From Archangium violaceum (GTDB lineage Bacteria > Myxococcota > Myxococcia > Myxococcales > Myxococcaceae), in the NCBI RefSeq assembly GCF_016859125.1, contig NZ_CP069338.1:4093501-4157500 (forward strand): a stretch of 64,000 nt of DNA, in the 5' to 3' direction. Positions within the stretch are counted from its first letter, which is position 1. Each line of letters starts with the position of its first letter. The notes beneath the pieces are model-generated. The model did not search any database and was not told where the DNA came from. It saw nothing but the letters and a program-made list of their open reading frames with translations. Shown one piece after another: positions 36,441 through 44,600 of the stretch. The translations under genes were made by a program, and so were the position numbers.

Positions 36441-36613
36441 TGGTGCGACCCGATGGCTACCTGGTGACCGCGCTCACCGGCACTCCTCTCCAGCGTCTGG
36501 GGCAGCTTCAACTGGTGGAGGGCGAGTGGCGGGTGGGACGCCTCTCCGTGGGTGACTTCTACTTCTCGCGCGGCGGCGTCTTCTACCCGAGTCCCGAGCC
36601 CGCGGACGAGTGA
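36437..36613 (+). CDS. Small protein of 58 residues, unknown
   Basis: ATG 36437 overlaps the stop of the preceding small frame (ATGA). The 58 residues (MVRPDGYLVTALTGTPLQRL, then a beta-like EGEWRVGRLSVGDFYFSRGG) have the codon pattern of a real gene. No family is recognised. It converges on the AttH-like remnant, 23 bases away. Could be a small immunity- or chaperone-like protein, but there is no evidence. Confidence 0.4.
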   Translation: MMVRPDGYLVTALTGTPLQRLGQLQLVEGEWRVGRLSVGDFYFSRGGVFYPSPEPADE

Positions 36614-36636
36614 GCGAGAGCAGGTATCGCAAGGGT

Positions 36637-37237
36637 TCAGCGCTCCCGGGGCGGGGAGTCTCCATAGCCTGTCAGCTCCACGTAGCCCCGGCCCTCCACG
36701 GGCTGGCCTTCGTGTTTGCCCGACAGGCGCACCGCGCCCTCCCAGTAGCGCACGGTCACGGGCAACTCCTGGTCGGCGAGCGCGGGCGTCACCTCCAGGG
36801 AGAGGTCGCGCGAGGGCAGCTCGAGCCGCCAGCGCGCGGGGTACTCCACGCCCGTCCGGGGGCTCTTCCACGTGTCGAGCACCTCCAGCCGCGCGTCCTT
36901 CGCAGTCAGGTGCACGGGCTCGCCCCGGGCGGGGATGAGGGTGCCCGCGGTGAAGGGATCCACCGTGCCGTCGCGCCGGCGCAGTTGGTAGTACATGAGC
37001 TCGCTCCCATCCGAGAGCTGGAGCGAGAACCAATCCCAGCCCACCTGCTCCGCGCCGAGCGCGCTCGTGCTCCACTCGCGGTCCATCCAGCTCTCGCCCG
37101 TCACCGAATAGGCGCGACCGTCCACCGTCACCTCTCCGCGCGTGGGCATGCGCGGCAGTGAGTAATAATAAGAGGCATTGCCCGGCTCGGCCCCCTTTTG
37201 GCTCAGGCCCCGCTCTCCCTGGAGCACCACGGGCGGG
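36637..37237 (-). pseudogene. AttH/CrtC-like (lipocalin-type hydratase) C-terminal fragment
   Basis: About 195 codons of the C-terminal domain of an AttH/carotenoid-1,2-hydratase-like protein: VVLQGERGLSQKG, YYYSLPRMPTRGEVTVDGRAY, WMDREWSTSALG and QVGWDWFSLQLSDGSELMYYQLR, then a second lipocalin-like sheet. Complete proteins have about 350 residues with an N-terminal half-barrel that is missing. The open frame continues to 37422, but beyond 37237 it reads through a dispersed repeat copy. The boundary carries GTATAG at 37237-37242 (plus strand), as at other broken genes in this window. Confidence 0.7.
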
Positions 37238-37335
37238 TATAGCGGGGCTGAAAAGAACCGCTGGCGGAGCCTGCGTTCCAGGCCTGGAGAGGAGCCGTGC
37301 AGCCCGTCTGGGCACACGCCGGCCCCAGCGGCCCC
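37237..37335 (+). repeat. Dispersed repeat copy D (divergent)
   Basis: Starts with GTATAG at the break in the AttH-like gene, then carries sequence related to copies A-C, for example GGCTGAAAAG and CACACGCCGGCCC (copy A has GGCTGAAGGG and TACACGCCGGCCC). It is the least conserved copy, so the right border is approximate. Confidence 0.5.
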
Positions 37336-37378
37336 CGTGCGCCAGGGCGCTGGCGAGCATGATGCGTATGAGCGGTGC

Positions 37379-38260
37379 TCAGCTGCTCTCCTTGGGAAAG
37401 TAGGGACGCAGGCCGGCGGCAAAGACGACGTCGAGTATTCGCTCAGGCAGGATGCGCGCCAAAAGAGTGAGCAGTGCCGCGTCGCGGCCGACGGTGTAGC
37501 GAATGCGCGGCTTGCGCGCTGTCACGGCCTTGGCTATCACCTGTGCCACGGCGTCAGCGGACACGCCCGACCCGGGCCCGGTGAACGCCGCGGTCTGCGC
37601 GGTGATGGCTTGAACCAGGCCGCCGTAGCGTTGGCTCAGCTCGGGCGTCATGGCCGAGGCGATCTGATTGGCGGTGGCGATCGCCCGGCCGGGCATTTCC
37701 GTGCGCACCCCGCCCGGCTTGACCACAACCACTCGGACGCCGAGCGGGGCGACTTCGCGTCGCAAGGAGTCACTGACGCCTTCGAGCGCGAACTTTGTAC
37801 TTGCGTAGGGACCATAGGTGGGCCCGGCAACCGTGCCGCCTACGGAGCTGATGTTGACCACCCGCCCCTTGCTGCGGATCAGGGCCGGCAGGAGTGTCTG
37901 GGTAACGGCGACGTGGCCGAAGAAGTTGACCTCGAACAGGCGTCGCCACTCATCGATGGCGAAGGCCTCGAACGGTGCGTTGACCCCGACGGCGGCGTTG
38001 TTTACCAGCGCCCGCACTGCCCGGCCCCGCGGGTCTCCGTGCACTCGAGCCGCCAGCGCCCGAATGTGCTCAGGGTGCGTGATGTCGAGGATGAGCGGCT
38101 CAATCCCCGGCCCCCGAATCGCGTCGGCGTCCCGGTCGCGTCGGACACCCGCGAGGACGTGGAACCCCCGCCGGGCCAGTTCGCGCGCCGTGGCCGCGCC
38201 GATGCCGGTGGATGCACCGGTGACAATGGCGAGCTCTTGGATTTCACCTGACGCGGTCAT
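37379..38260 (-). CDS. Short-chain dehydrogenase/reductase (SDR)
   Basis: A 293-residue classical SDR: cofactor motif TGASTGIG (14-21), NNAA (87-90), catalytic Ser138/139 in VVNISSVGG, and Tyr152-x-x-x-Lys156 in PYASTK. The C-terminal part is extended like the retinol-dehydrogenase-like SDRs. It would oxidise or reduce an alcohol/ketone with NAD(P). Its ATG overlaps the TetR stop by four bases (ATGA, 38257-38260), so it is translated with the regulator and is presumably under its control. Substrate unknown. Confidence 0.88.
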   Translation of the reverse strand: MTASGEIQELAIVTGASTGIGAATARELARRGFHVLAGVRRDRDADAIRGPGIEPLILDITHPEHIRALAARVHGDPRGRAVRALVNNAAVGVNAPFEAFAIDEWRRLFEVNFFGHVAVTQTLLPALIRSKGRVVNISSVGGTVAGPTYGPYASTKFALEGVSDSLRREVAPLGVRVVVVKPGGVRTEMPGRAIATANQIASAMTPELSQRYGGLVQAITAQTAAFTGPGSGVSADAVAQVIAKAVTARKPRIRYTVGRDAALLTLLARILPERILDVVFAAGLRPYFPKESS

Positions 38261-38823
38261 GACCTTGATCCTTTCTTCGACGAGCGAGGAGCGAAGCGCT
38301 CCGCGAGGAGCTGCGTCCGCTGCTCGAGCACCTCCATCGAGGGCCGGTCGGCGAGCAACCCGTCGAGCGCGAGCAAGAAGACCTCGGCGCTCGCTTCGTC
38401 GCCCAGGATCGCGGCGACGCACTCGAGCGCGACCTCGCGGTAGAGCGCCTCACTCTCGGGGTCGATCAGCTCACAGGCCTCGAGGAACGCGCTCCCCATC
38501 GGCGCCCCGGCCATCTCGGCCCAGGGTTCGAACACCATCAGACGGCAGAAGCTGAGCAAGCGCTCATAGGCGCTGCCCGGACCGTTCGCCGCCTGCTTTG
38601 CCGCGGGGTGTCGAGAGACCAGCCAGTCCACGAAGACAGCCCGGTAGATCTCCTCCTTGTCTCTGAAGATCCGGTAGAGGAGCGTGCGCGAGAGCCTGGC
38701 GCGCCTGGCGATGTCCTCGAACGACGTCTTCGCGAAGCCGAAGTTGAGGAAGCACCACCGCGCGGCGACGAGGACCCTCGCGCGCCGCGCGGCTGCTTCG
38801 TCATCTGTCATCGTGGCTGGCAT
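38257..38823 (-). CDS. TetR-family regulator of the SDR operon
   Basis: A 188-residue TetR regulator: VLVAARWCFLNFGFAKTSFEDIARRARLSRTLLYRIFRDKEEIYRAVF is a clean helix-turn-helix, followed by a helical sensor domain. It is the first gene of a two-gene operon with the SDR gene (4-base overlap). A perfect 24-bp palindrome lies 11 bases upstream of its start, which indicates autoregulation. Confidence 0.9.
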   Translation of the reverse strand: MPATMTDDEAAARRARVLVAARWCFLNFGFAKTSFEDIARRARLSRTLLYRIFRDKEEIYRAVFVDWLVSRHPAAKQAANGPGSAYERLLSFCRLMVFEPWAEMAGAPMGSAFLEACELIDPESEALYREVALECVAAILGDEASAEVFLLALDGLLADRPSMEVLEQRTQLLAERFAPRSSKKGSRS

Positions 38824-38833
38824 TTATACATCG

Positions 38834-38857
38834 TGACAATCAGTGCACTGATTGTCA
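38834..38857. promoter_or_regulatory. 24-bp palindromic operator upstream of the TetR-SDR operon
   Basis: TGACAATCAGTG (38834-38845) followed directly by its exact reverse complement CACTGATTGTCA (38846-38857). It is AT-rich compared with its surroundings and lies just before the TetR start (38823, minus). This is the expected size and shape of a TetR operator; the TTGTCA arm could overlap a -35 element. Confidence 0.8.
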
Positions 38858-38951
38858 AGACGACCCACATGGACTGCCTCCACGCAGGCTGCCGAGGCCT
38901 TCAAGTCCGCGCTCACGGGCGCCTCCACGTGAGCGCGGACGCGGGACGTTC

Positions 38952-39260
38952 CTACTCCCCACCGTTCCGGACGGTGGGGGCCCGCGAAGGTGCGATGAAG
39001 CCCGAGTAGGCCATCCGGTTCGGTGAGCAGTGCCCGGGGTTGGCCACCTTGTCCGGCGTGGCGTTGCCCGTCATGGCGGTGCTGACCTCCTGCGGCGCGG
39101 AGGCGGGATGGGCCTCCAGGAAGAGCGCGACGACGCCGGTGACATGCGGGGTGGCCATGGACGTGCCGCTCTCCGCTCGGGTCGCCGTGTCATCGCCGGC
39201 CCAGGCCGAGAGGATGCCCTCGCCGGGCGCGAAGACGTCCACGCAGTCGCCGTAGTTAAG
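38952..39260 (-). pseudogene. Subtilisin-like (S8) serine protease, C-terminal fragment
   Basis: About 100 codons from the C-terminal end of an S8 protease: NYGDCVDVFAPGEGILSA, the active-site Ser in SGTSMATPHVTGVVALFLE, and the final helix. The rest of the catalytic domain (Asp and His) is missing because the frame meets GTATAG (39260-39265) and repeat copy A. This end resembles proteinase-K/aqualysin-like enzymes that myxobacteria secrete. Not functional. Confidence 0.8.
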
Positions 39261-39420
39261 TATAGGACGGATAGGAGCCCTGTAGAGAGGTGGCGGCCAG
39301 GAGCGGAGGTGCCGAGGAGGGCGGCTGAAGGGGGCCCGCCCGAGCAGTGAGCCAGGCAGGTGGAGAAGCCGCGCCGCCCCTTGGGGTACACGCCGGCCCT
39401 GGCCGACCTCCCATGAGGAG
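39260..39420 (+). repeat. Dispersed repeat copy A
   Basis: Begins at GTATAG and contains the core GCCGAGGAGGGCGGCTGAAG and the GCAGTGAGCCA...GGTGGA segment found also in copy B (50284 on, same orientation) and copy C (49735-49870, opposite orientation). It replaces the 5' part of the subtilisin gene. I find no protein family in it; it is probably a non-autonomous or end fragment of a mobile element. Confidence 0.75.
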
Positions 39421-39462
39421 CGCGGCAGGGGCCTGGCTCTATTGGCGCTGGCGGCTTGAGCT

Positions 39463-39536
39463 TCAACACCACGAGGCGTGGAGGGGCCCGCGCGCCGGGG
39501 CCAGCCTCGCACCTGCCGTGGGCAGGCCCAGGTGCT
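39463..39536 (-). mobile_element. IS91-family transposase, extreme 3' end
   Basis: On the minus strand the sequence reads HLGLPTAGARLAPARGP and stops, the usual C-terminal end of IS91/IS801-type transposases in this group. 37 bases (39500-39536) are identical to 47813-47849, in the other IS91 remnant of this window. The fragment marks an element end whose other part is gone. Confidence 0.65.
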
Positions 39537-39839
39537 ACGCAGACGCAGACGGTCTATCCCAATGGCTGGTTGGTGAGCCAGAGCGTGGCAACGAACACCG
39601 AGACCCAGGCGCAGATTCACCTGTCGGGTTTCCCGGGCTCCACGTTCACGGTCGCGGGCAGCTCGGGGTTCGCGTGGTACCAGATGCCCCTGGCACCGGG
39701 CCCGTTCATCATGCCTACGAGCGGCTACCTGCACGTCGCGTTGACGTTGCCCCCGAGCATCAACGGTGCGGGAGCCGGTCTCCAGGTGCGCGGTGTCCGC
39801 GTGGGCTACACCATGACCGTAGTGCGCCCATCCGTGTGA
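39537..39839 (+). pseudogene. C-terminal fragment of an exported protein of unknown type
   Basis: After the IS91 end, an open frame encodes about 100 residues rich in Ser, Thr and Gly (QTVYPNGWLVSQSVATNTET, HLSGFPGSTFTVAGSSGFAWYQMP, VRGVRVGYTMTVV), a beta-sandwich-like pattern as in secreted proteins. Its 5' end has been lost to the element; no start codon or ribosome site belongs to it. It ends TGA at 39837-39839, followed by a hairpin. Confidence 0.5.
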
Positions 39840-39861
39840 CCTGCGACCCCCCTGGAAGCGA

Positions 39862-40462
39862 GAGGGGCCCGACACCTTCCGGCGCCGGGCTCCTCGTGCA
39901 CAGCATTACCACCCAACACTTTGTCGCTGTACTCCCACGAGGCATAGAACATGACGACCTATCTCAGCAGTGTCCGAGCCACCGAACAAATCATCGATGA
40001 AGATCGCATGTTCGCGGAGCCGGGTGATGTCGGCACCGTGCTCGATCGGCAGCGATACGCCGACGGTAGCTGGGCGTTGACTGTGACATTCCCGAACGCG
40101 CCATGCGCTACGACGTGCTTCCTCTGGGAGGACGTCGAATTCGTGCCCACAGCGAAGGCGTAACTCTCCAGGTGGGTGCGTCAGGGCAGGGATGTGCTCG
40201 CGACGTCGGTGGGGCACGTAGCCGCGTCGCCCGTCTCCTGGGGGCCTCCTGGCCCGCCGCCCTTGATGGTGTGAGCGCGTCGGCGCCCCAGCGCGTCACG
40301 CCGCGCGACGTGCCTGTCTGGCCGTTGGAGTCCGCCCACGGCACCGTGTGTCGTTCCGCCAGGCACCCGAGGGCAGCTACACAATGCGCTTCGCCCGCCC
40401 GTATGACACTCTGGACGCCCGGATTCGAGAGAGGCCCAGTGCAGGAAGGTGTCGGGCCCCTC
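39862..40462. repeat. 19-bp inverted repeat bounding about 600 bases
   Basis: GAGGGGCCCGACACCTTCC (39862-39880) is repeated in exact reverse complement at 40444-40462. The left copy is also part of a hairpin (with CCGGGCTCCTC just downstream) that looks like a terminator after the gene fragment ending at 39839; the right copy pairs with GAGAGGCCC upstream of it. Either two related terminators or the ends of a small element. Confidence 0.55.
39951..40163 (+). CDS. Small protein of 70 residues, unknown
   Basis: A 70-residue protein: TTYLSSVRATEQIIDEDRMF, then GDVGTVLDRQRYADGSWALTVTF and WEDVEFVPTAKA. The GDVGTVLD...DGSW...LTVTF...EDVEFV pattern is an SH3-like small barrel of the kind seen in DUF4926-like proteins, but I am not certain. 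The ATG lies in a less GC-biased stretch, and it sits between the two arms of the 19-bp inverted repeat. No ribosome site is clear. Confidence 0.45.
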   Translation: MTTYLSSVRATEQIIDEDRMFAEPGDVGTVLDRQRYADGSWALTVTFPNAPCATTCFLWEDVEFVPTAKA

Positions 40463-40775
40463 ATGCCGCAGTTTCGAGGCGAGCTCTACGCCGCCAAGCG
40501 GCACGCGACCGCGCGGGGCTGACTGCGCTTCCATGCGTGCTGCCGAATTGCTGCCGGGCGGCCCCTGTGGGTGGCGTGGTGGTGGGCACGTCAGGCAGGT
40601 GGCCTCGAGCCGACGGTGTCGGTCCAGGCCGTGGAATCGAGGCTGGCTGAGCTGTTGTCATGCGTGTTCCGTTCTGGCTGAGCCTCAGGCGGCGGGCTCG
40701 CCTCTTGCTGCTTCGGCTCCGCCCCCGCTCCCGTGAAGCCCGAGAACGACTGGGGGAAGCCCGCCTCCTGGTGCA
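40164..40775. other. Gene-free stretch between small gene and toxin-immunity remnant
   Basis: About 600 bases with no frame that has consistent codon use or a recognisable product on either strand. It contains the right arm of the 19-bp inverted repeat. Probably decayed DNA between mobile-element scars. Confidence 0.4.
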
Positions 40776-41018
40776 TCACTCGGCGTAACGCTCGAGCACA
40801 CGCTGCGCCGAGAAGTCAAGACTCGGATAGGCCAGACGTCCCATGCTCTGCCCCATGCGGCTGAGGAACCAGCGGTAGAAGGGAGGCAGGGGGCGGCCCG
40901 CCATCTGCTCGATTCGAGCAATCGCGTCCGGCGTGGCGCCCCTCCATTGCTGCCCGAGGTTGGGCACGACTCTCAGGAGAAACTCCTCCATTTCAGGCTC
41001 TAGTCCTTGTGTTGGCAC
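40776..41018 (-). pseudogene. SUKH-like immunity gene, truncated (module 1)
   Basis: The first 80 residues of a SUKH-like (SMI1/KNR4) immunity protein: MEEFLLRVVPNLGQQWRGAT, IARIEQMAGRPLPPFYRWFL and FSAQRVLERYAE, then a stop. The intact relatives at 41256-42011 and 45803-46570 have about 250 residues. The start overlaps the end of the toxin remnant as in the intact module, so this is module 1 of three. Confidence 0.75.
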
Positions 41019-41185
41019 TTTTCCTCCTGGTCTCCGGGGCAGAGCATCAACGGAACGATGAACTTGCAGGTCTTGTACGGCGGGACGGTCTCTCGTCCGT
41101 GTTCAAGCGCTCTGTCTCGACGTCCTCCGCAGCCACATCGAATGAAGAACTCGATCGGCGACGTTGTCAGCTTGCCCGCCTTCAC
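41000..41185 (-). pseudogene. Deaminase-like toxin, 3'-end remnant (module 1)
   Basis: The last codons of a toxin like those at 41986-43140 and 44601-45827: LEHGRETVPPYKTCKFIVPLMLCPGD and a KCQHKD end. The zinc-binding PPCxxC of the intact homologue is here PPYKTC, so one ligand is lost, and the sequence upstream no longer matches. It ends at a stop overlapping the immunity remnant. Confidence 0.75.
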
Positions 41186-41255
41186 TCAGGGGCGGGCATC
41201 GCTGCTCCGCACACGATAGCCATCGGCTCGCATCGTTGCGGGCAGAGCCAACGCT

Positions 41256-42011
41256 TCACGCGAGCGGAGGCGCCCATTCTCTCACATCGAGCCTCAATGC
41301 GGACTCGGTTGCGATCGCCCCCTGGATTCTCCTGAGAGTGCCCGAAGCGCTGCCCCCGAGTCTGAAGACCATGACTGCCTCGGGTTTATCACGTGGGATC
41401 TTGGTGCAAACCATGGCCGCGTCGTGCCTCTCATACAGACCACAGTGGGGACCGGTGGGAACCGGTCTTGTGAATCCAAGACGGTCCATCACCGGATCGA
41501 GGTGTGAAAGAATGTCTGGCTCATCGCCTGTGACTATGGTCCTGCAGCGCTGCGGCATCCTGTCAATTCGGAAGCTCGACAAAGCTCTATATGCCAACAT
41601 TTCGCGAAAAGTCTCGAATTGATCGTGAAGAGCACCGCCCCGCGCATGTCGCTTCGTCACTCTTGCATCAGCTCGTGCCGCCAAATCGAGATCGTAGAAG
41701 ACATGCAGGGGCATCATGTCATCGGAATTATATCCGATGAGCAAGAACCGAGGATGGGGCTCGACCAACTCCTCCGTGTAGCATGTGAGTACACGCCGCG
41801 CCGAGAAATCCAGCCGAGGATAGGTCAGAGGTCCCATGCTTTGGCCCATACGGGTCAGGAACCAGCGATAGAACGGAGGCAAGGGGCGACCGGCAATCCG
41901 CTCGATCTGGGCGAGCTCTTCGGGGGTGCTGCCCTGCCACTGCTCGGCGAGCCCTGGAACAACCCTCAGGAGAAAATCCTCCATTTCAGGCTCTGGATTT
42001 AGTGTTTGCAC
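41256..42011 (-). CDS. SUKH-like (SMI1/KNR4 superfamily) immunity protein (module 2)
   Basis: A 251-residue protein. The N-terminal part (EDFLLRVVPGLAEQWQGSTPEELAQIERIAGRPLPPFYRWFL) has the SUKH pattern W-x-G, IE-x-x-x-G-x-x-LP-x-x-Y-x-x-F. SUKH proteins are immunity factors that bind cognate nuclease or deaminase toxins. A GTG start at 42011 overlaps the original end of the toxin gene (unshifted stop TAA at 41999-42001); ATG 41984 is an alternative. It is intact although its toxin is frameshifted. It is homologous along its full length to the module 3 protein. Confidence 0.75.
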   Translation of the reverse strand: MQTLNPEPEMEDFLLRVVPGLAEQWQGSTPEELAQIERIAGRPLPPFYRWFLTRMGQSMGPLTYPRLDFSARRVLTCYTEELVEPHPRFLLIGYNSDDMMPLHVFYDLDLAARADARVTKRHARGGALHDQFETFREMLAYRALSSFRIDRMPQRCRTIVTGDEPDILSHLDPVMDRLGFTRPVPTGPHCGLYERHDAAMVCTKIPRDKPEAVMVFRLGGSASGTLRRIQGAIATESALRLDVREWAPPLA

Positions 42012-43140
42012 TGGTCCTGGTCTCCGGGGCAGAGTAGCAAAGGAACGATGAGTTCGCAGGTTTTACATGGGGGGACGGTCTTGCCATGCTCAAACGTATC
42101 GACGACGATCTTGTTCGTGGGCGCATCGCGGAACTGGATCGGCGCCGATGTCCGCTTTCCCTTACTGTGGAACCACTGTTCGGTGAGCGCGCTTGGGTAG
42201 GCCCCCCCGTCCCAAGCGAGCAGGAGTGCTTTTGGGCAGCACAGACTCCCGGAGGGTACGCTGCGGCCTCTTCCCGATGTTGATCGCTATATAGGGCAAG
42301 TTCCTCCGCGTCCGCCCATCTCTGTACCACTTCCGACGAGTCACCGCAGCGCTTCAACACGCGCGAGTGAATCTGCCCTCGCGTGTTGTTGTAAGCCTCT
42401 TCTTCACCCTTCCGGCTATCGATCGAAAGAGAACCCATAGGTGCGTGCCATCCGAGTTCCTCAACAGCGGCACAGAATTCCACAAACGTCACAGCCGACT
42501 GGTCTGCATACTTCTGTCCGCACTTGCATTGGACCACCCCCAGCATCGTCGCCAAGTGGCGCCCCTTCTTGGCTTTCACCATCGTATCGAGCTTCGAGGC
42601 CAGAGCCGAGGCGTCGGCCTTCGTCTTTTCCGTTTCTTCTAGCGGGTCATGTTGCTTGCCGCACAGAGGGCATGTGTCCTCTCCGGTGAAGGCCGTGACG
42701 AGCCCGGTCGCTTGGAGCACTCCCATCATCGTTGCTGCGTTGGCCGGGCTGCCGCTCGGCCCGCAGTTGTTGAGCATGGGGTCGCCGAGCAGCTGGACGC
42801 TCTTCCCCTCGATCTTCACGTTCATGGAGCCAGGGCCCACGAAGCTCGTGGGTCCTTCCACGTTCGAAGAGACGATTCCGCCTCCGGTCCCCTTGCTGGC
42901 CACGTCCCCCATGGAACCGAAGGTGGCGCCCCTGATCGCCACCTTCTTCCCCCCAATCGTCACGCTCTTGGAGTAGCCCTTCGGGTCCGTTCCGCTCTTA
43001 CCGATGTTGGGCAACGGCGTCGGAACGAACGGCGCCGGCGGCCCCGGCATCTTGCACACGTTGGGTAACGTCGCCGCGGCAACCCCGTTGCTCCCCTCGG
43101 TCACCGGGGTCTTCGGACCATTCACTGTGACTTTCGACAT
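41986..43140 (-). pseudogene. PAAR-like (DUF4150) toxin with frameshifted deaminase-like domain (module 2)
   Basis: N-terminal 1-125 is a PAAR-like DUF4150 domain (VCKMPGPPAPFVPTPLPNIGKS, GDVASKGTGGGIVSSNVEGP, LLGDPMLNNCGPSG), the spike-tip adaptor of type VI secretion effectors. A cysteine-rich middle follows (TCPLCGKQHD, VVQCKCGQKYADQS). At the C-terminus YPPGVCAAQK breaks off: adding one C to the CCC run at 42234-42236 (GGG on the plus strand) restores CAAPKALLLAWDGGAYP, SALTEQWFHS and VPPCKTCELIVPLLLC, matching the intact module 3 toxin. As it stands the last 90 residues are nonsense (Ser/Arg-rich), so the toxin is inactive. Start ATG 43140. Confidence 0.8.
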
Positions 43141-43527
43141 TGGGACTTCCCCCTCATGGAACCTGCGGAGCCTGCAGGAGCATCGCACCCCGCAGCCCGG
43201 AATCAGAGCCTGCCATCTGTTACCGCGCAGCTTAGATGGGGGAAATCGGCCCGGAATCGGACCGACTGGATGATGGAAGGAGCCGTGGGGGCGTGGGGAG
43301 GCCCATCACCCAGGAGGTCCGGGTCAAAACATGACGGGTGAGGTAGTGCGCGAGCCCCAGGAGGGCGGGGACCGTGCGGCAGGGAGTGCCGCTCCGAGGG
43401 CCTGGCGTGGGCGCGGAGAAAAAGGAGGCCCGTGACGTGTAGCAGCACGGCACGGGCCAGGGCTCCGCGCAGACAGTGGAGAAAGAGAAGCGGAGCGGCC
43501 GAGAAATCATCCGGGTGGCGAAGACAG
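43141..43527. other. Leader and non-coding stretch upstream of module 2 toxin
   Basis: The 50 bases before ATG 43140 (minus) are nearly the same as those before the module 3 toxin at 44601: both read CTCCT, then AGGCTCCGCAGGTTCCA and GAAGTCCCA before the ATG. The motif CTGTTACCGCGCAG (43217-43230) recurs at 56896-56909. The remainder has no credible gene. Confidence 0.5.
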
Positions 43528-44103
43528 TCAAGGAGTGGAAGCAGGGGCCACCGGACGTGGATGCGGTGAGGCCGGGGAGGTGCCCGGGGTGTGGAGCGGC
43601 GAGCCGGTCGAGGACCAGGCGAAGAGGATGCGGCCCTCCGAGAAGGACGTTTCCACCCGAGGCGGCTCGCCCGCTCCGGTCCACTCGTAGTGAAGGGTGC
43701 AGCCCTTCTGCTGGCTGAAGTGCTGCCCCGAGTCGCGCAGGGTCAGTAGCTCCCACGGCAGCGCGTACAGCTCGGCGGCGGCCGAGCGCACGGTGAGGAG
43801 GACCTCCCGCTCCTGGCTCAGCGCCTCGTTCAGCTCCGCCTCGTCGCGGCCCCAGTCCAGCTCCTCGAGGAAGCGGCGCAGCTCGTGGCCCAGACGCTGG
43901 ATGAGGCCGAGGTCCAGGTCCTTGCGCTCGAGGCGGGACAGGTCATCGAGGAGCCCCTGGCTCCAGGGGAAGAGGGCGCCGCGGACGGACCCGTCCGCCC
44001 GCTTCCGCAGGTACTCCTGCTTCTGGAAGTGGACGGCGAAGGGATCGGCCGTGCTGTCCTTGCGAGACAGCTCCAGCGTCAGCACGAGGGGCTGGTTCTG
44101 CAC
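43528..44103 (-). pseudogene. CHAT-domain (caspase-like) protein, N-terminal fragment
   Basis: Residues 1-165 match the beginning of a CHAT-domain (caspase-HetF-associated) protein as found in myxobacteria: VLTLELSRKDSTADPFAV at the start, then LTVRSAAAELYALPWELLTLRDSGQHF, the CHAT signature, and EGRILFAWSSTG. After this the frame loses similarity and ends; the catalytic His and Cys, which lie further on, are absent. CHAT proteases act in bacterial cell-death and defence systems. ATG 44103 is likely the native start. It sits between the two divergent toxin modules. Confidence 0.65.
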
Positions 44104-44600
44104 GGCGCCACCTTATCAGCCGGAAGCCCCGGGCAGGACCCGGCCCGTGCGAGAACGCGCACTCCCGAGCGGGGTGAAGCGCTCCTCGAGGGCCCCCGGG
44201 AGAGGCAAGTCCCTCAGGCCGTTGGGGGACCAAACGGGCGTCCCGCCTTCACTGGGAGCGAGACCTCTCGTGAAACAGGCTCTTTCGGCGTCGGATTGAC
44301 TCAGGCCGCGCGGGGTGCCGTCGCGGGGCTCGACCTGACCCACGAGTGCGTGGACACCGCGTACGCGGAAATCAATGGTGAGCGCTACCGAAGCGAGGAG
44401 TGGGTTTCGTCACGTTACGAGCGCCGAAGGTATGGAAGGCCCCCGGATACAAGGCCCCGAGCGACTGCTGGGGCGACATGGGCGCCGCAGCAGTCGCTCG
44501 GGGGCGTGCTGCGAGCGCTGGTGATGGCAGGCCATGGTTCCGGGCCGGAGGGTGCTATTCTCCTGTAGGCTCCGCAGGTTCCAAGAGGGGGGAAGTCCCA
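44104..44600. other. Non-coding stretch with leader of module 3 toxin
   Basis: About 500 bases without a credible gene. The last 50 form the conserved leader shared with module 2 (TAGGCTCCGCAGGTTCCA, ribosome site GAGGGGGG). The area 44104-44300 may hold the promoter of the CHAT fragment. Confidence 0.4.

Noticed and set aside
40103-40522. 139-codon plus-strand frame
   Set aside because: Overlaps the 70-residue gene in another frame; no consistent codon use, no similarity, and spans the inverted-repeat arm.
43232-43756. 174-codon minus-strand frame overlapping the CHAT fragment
   Set aside because: Different frame from the CHAT sequence and without family features.
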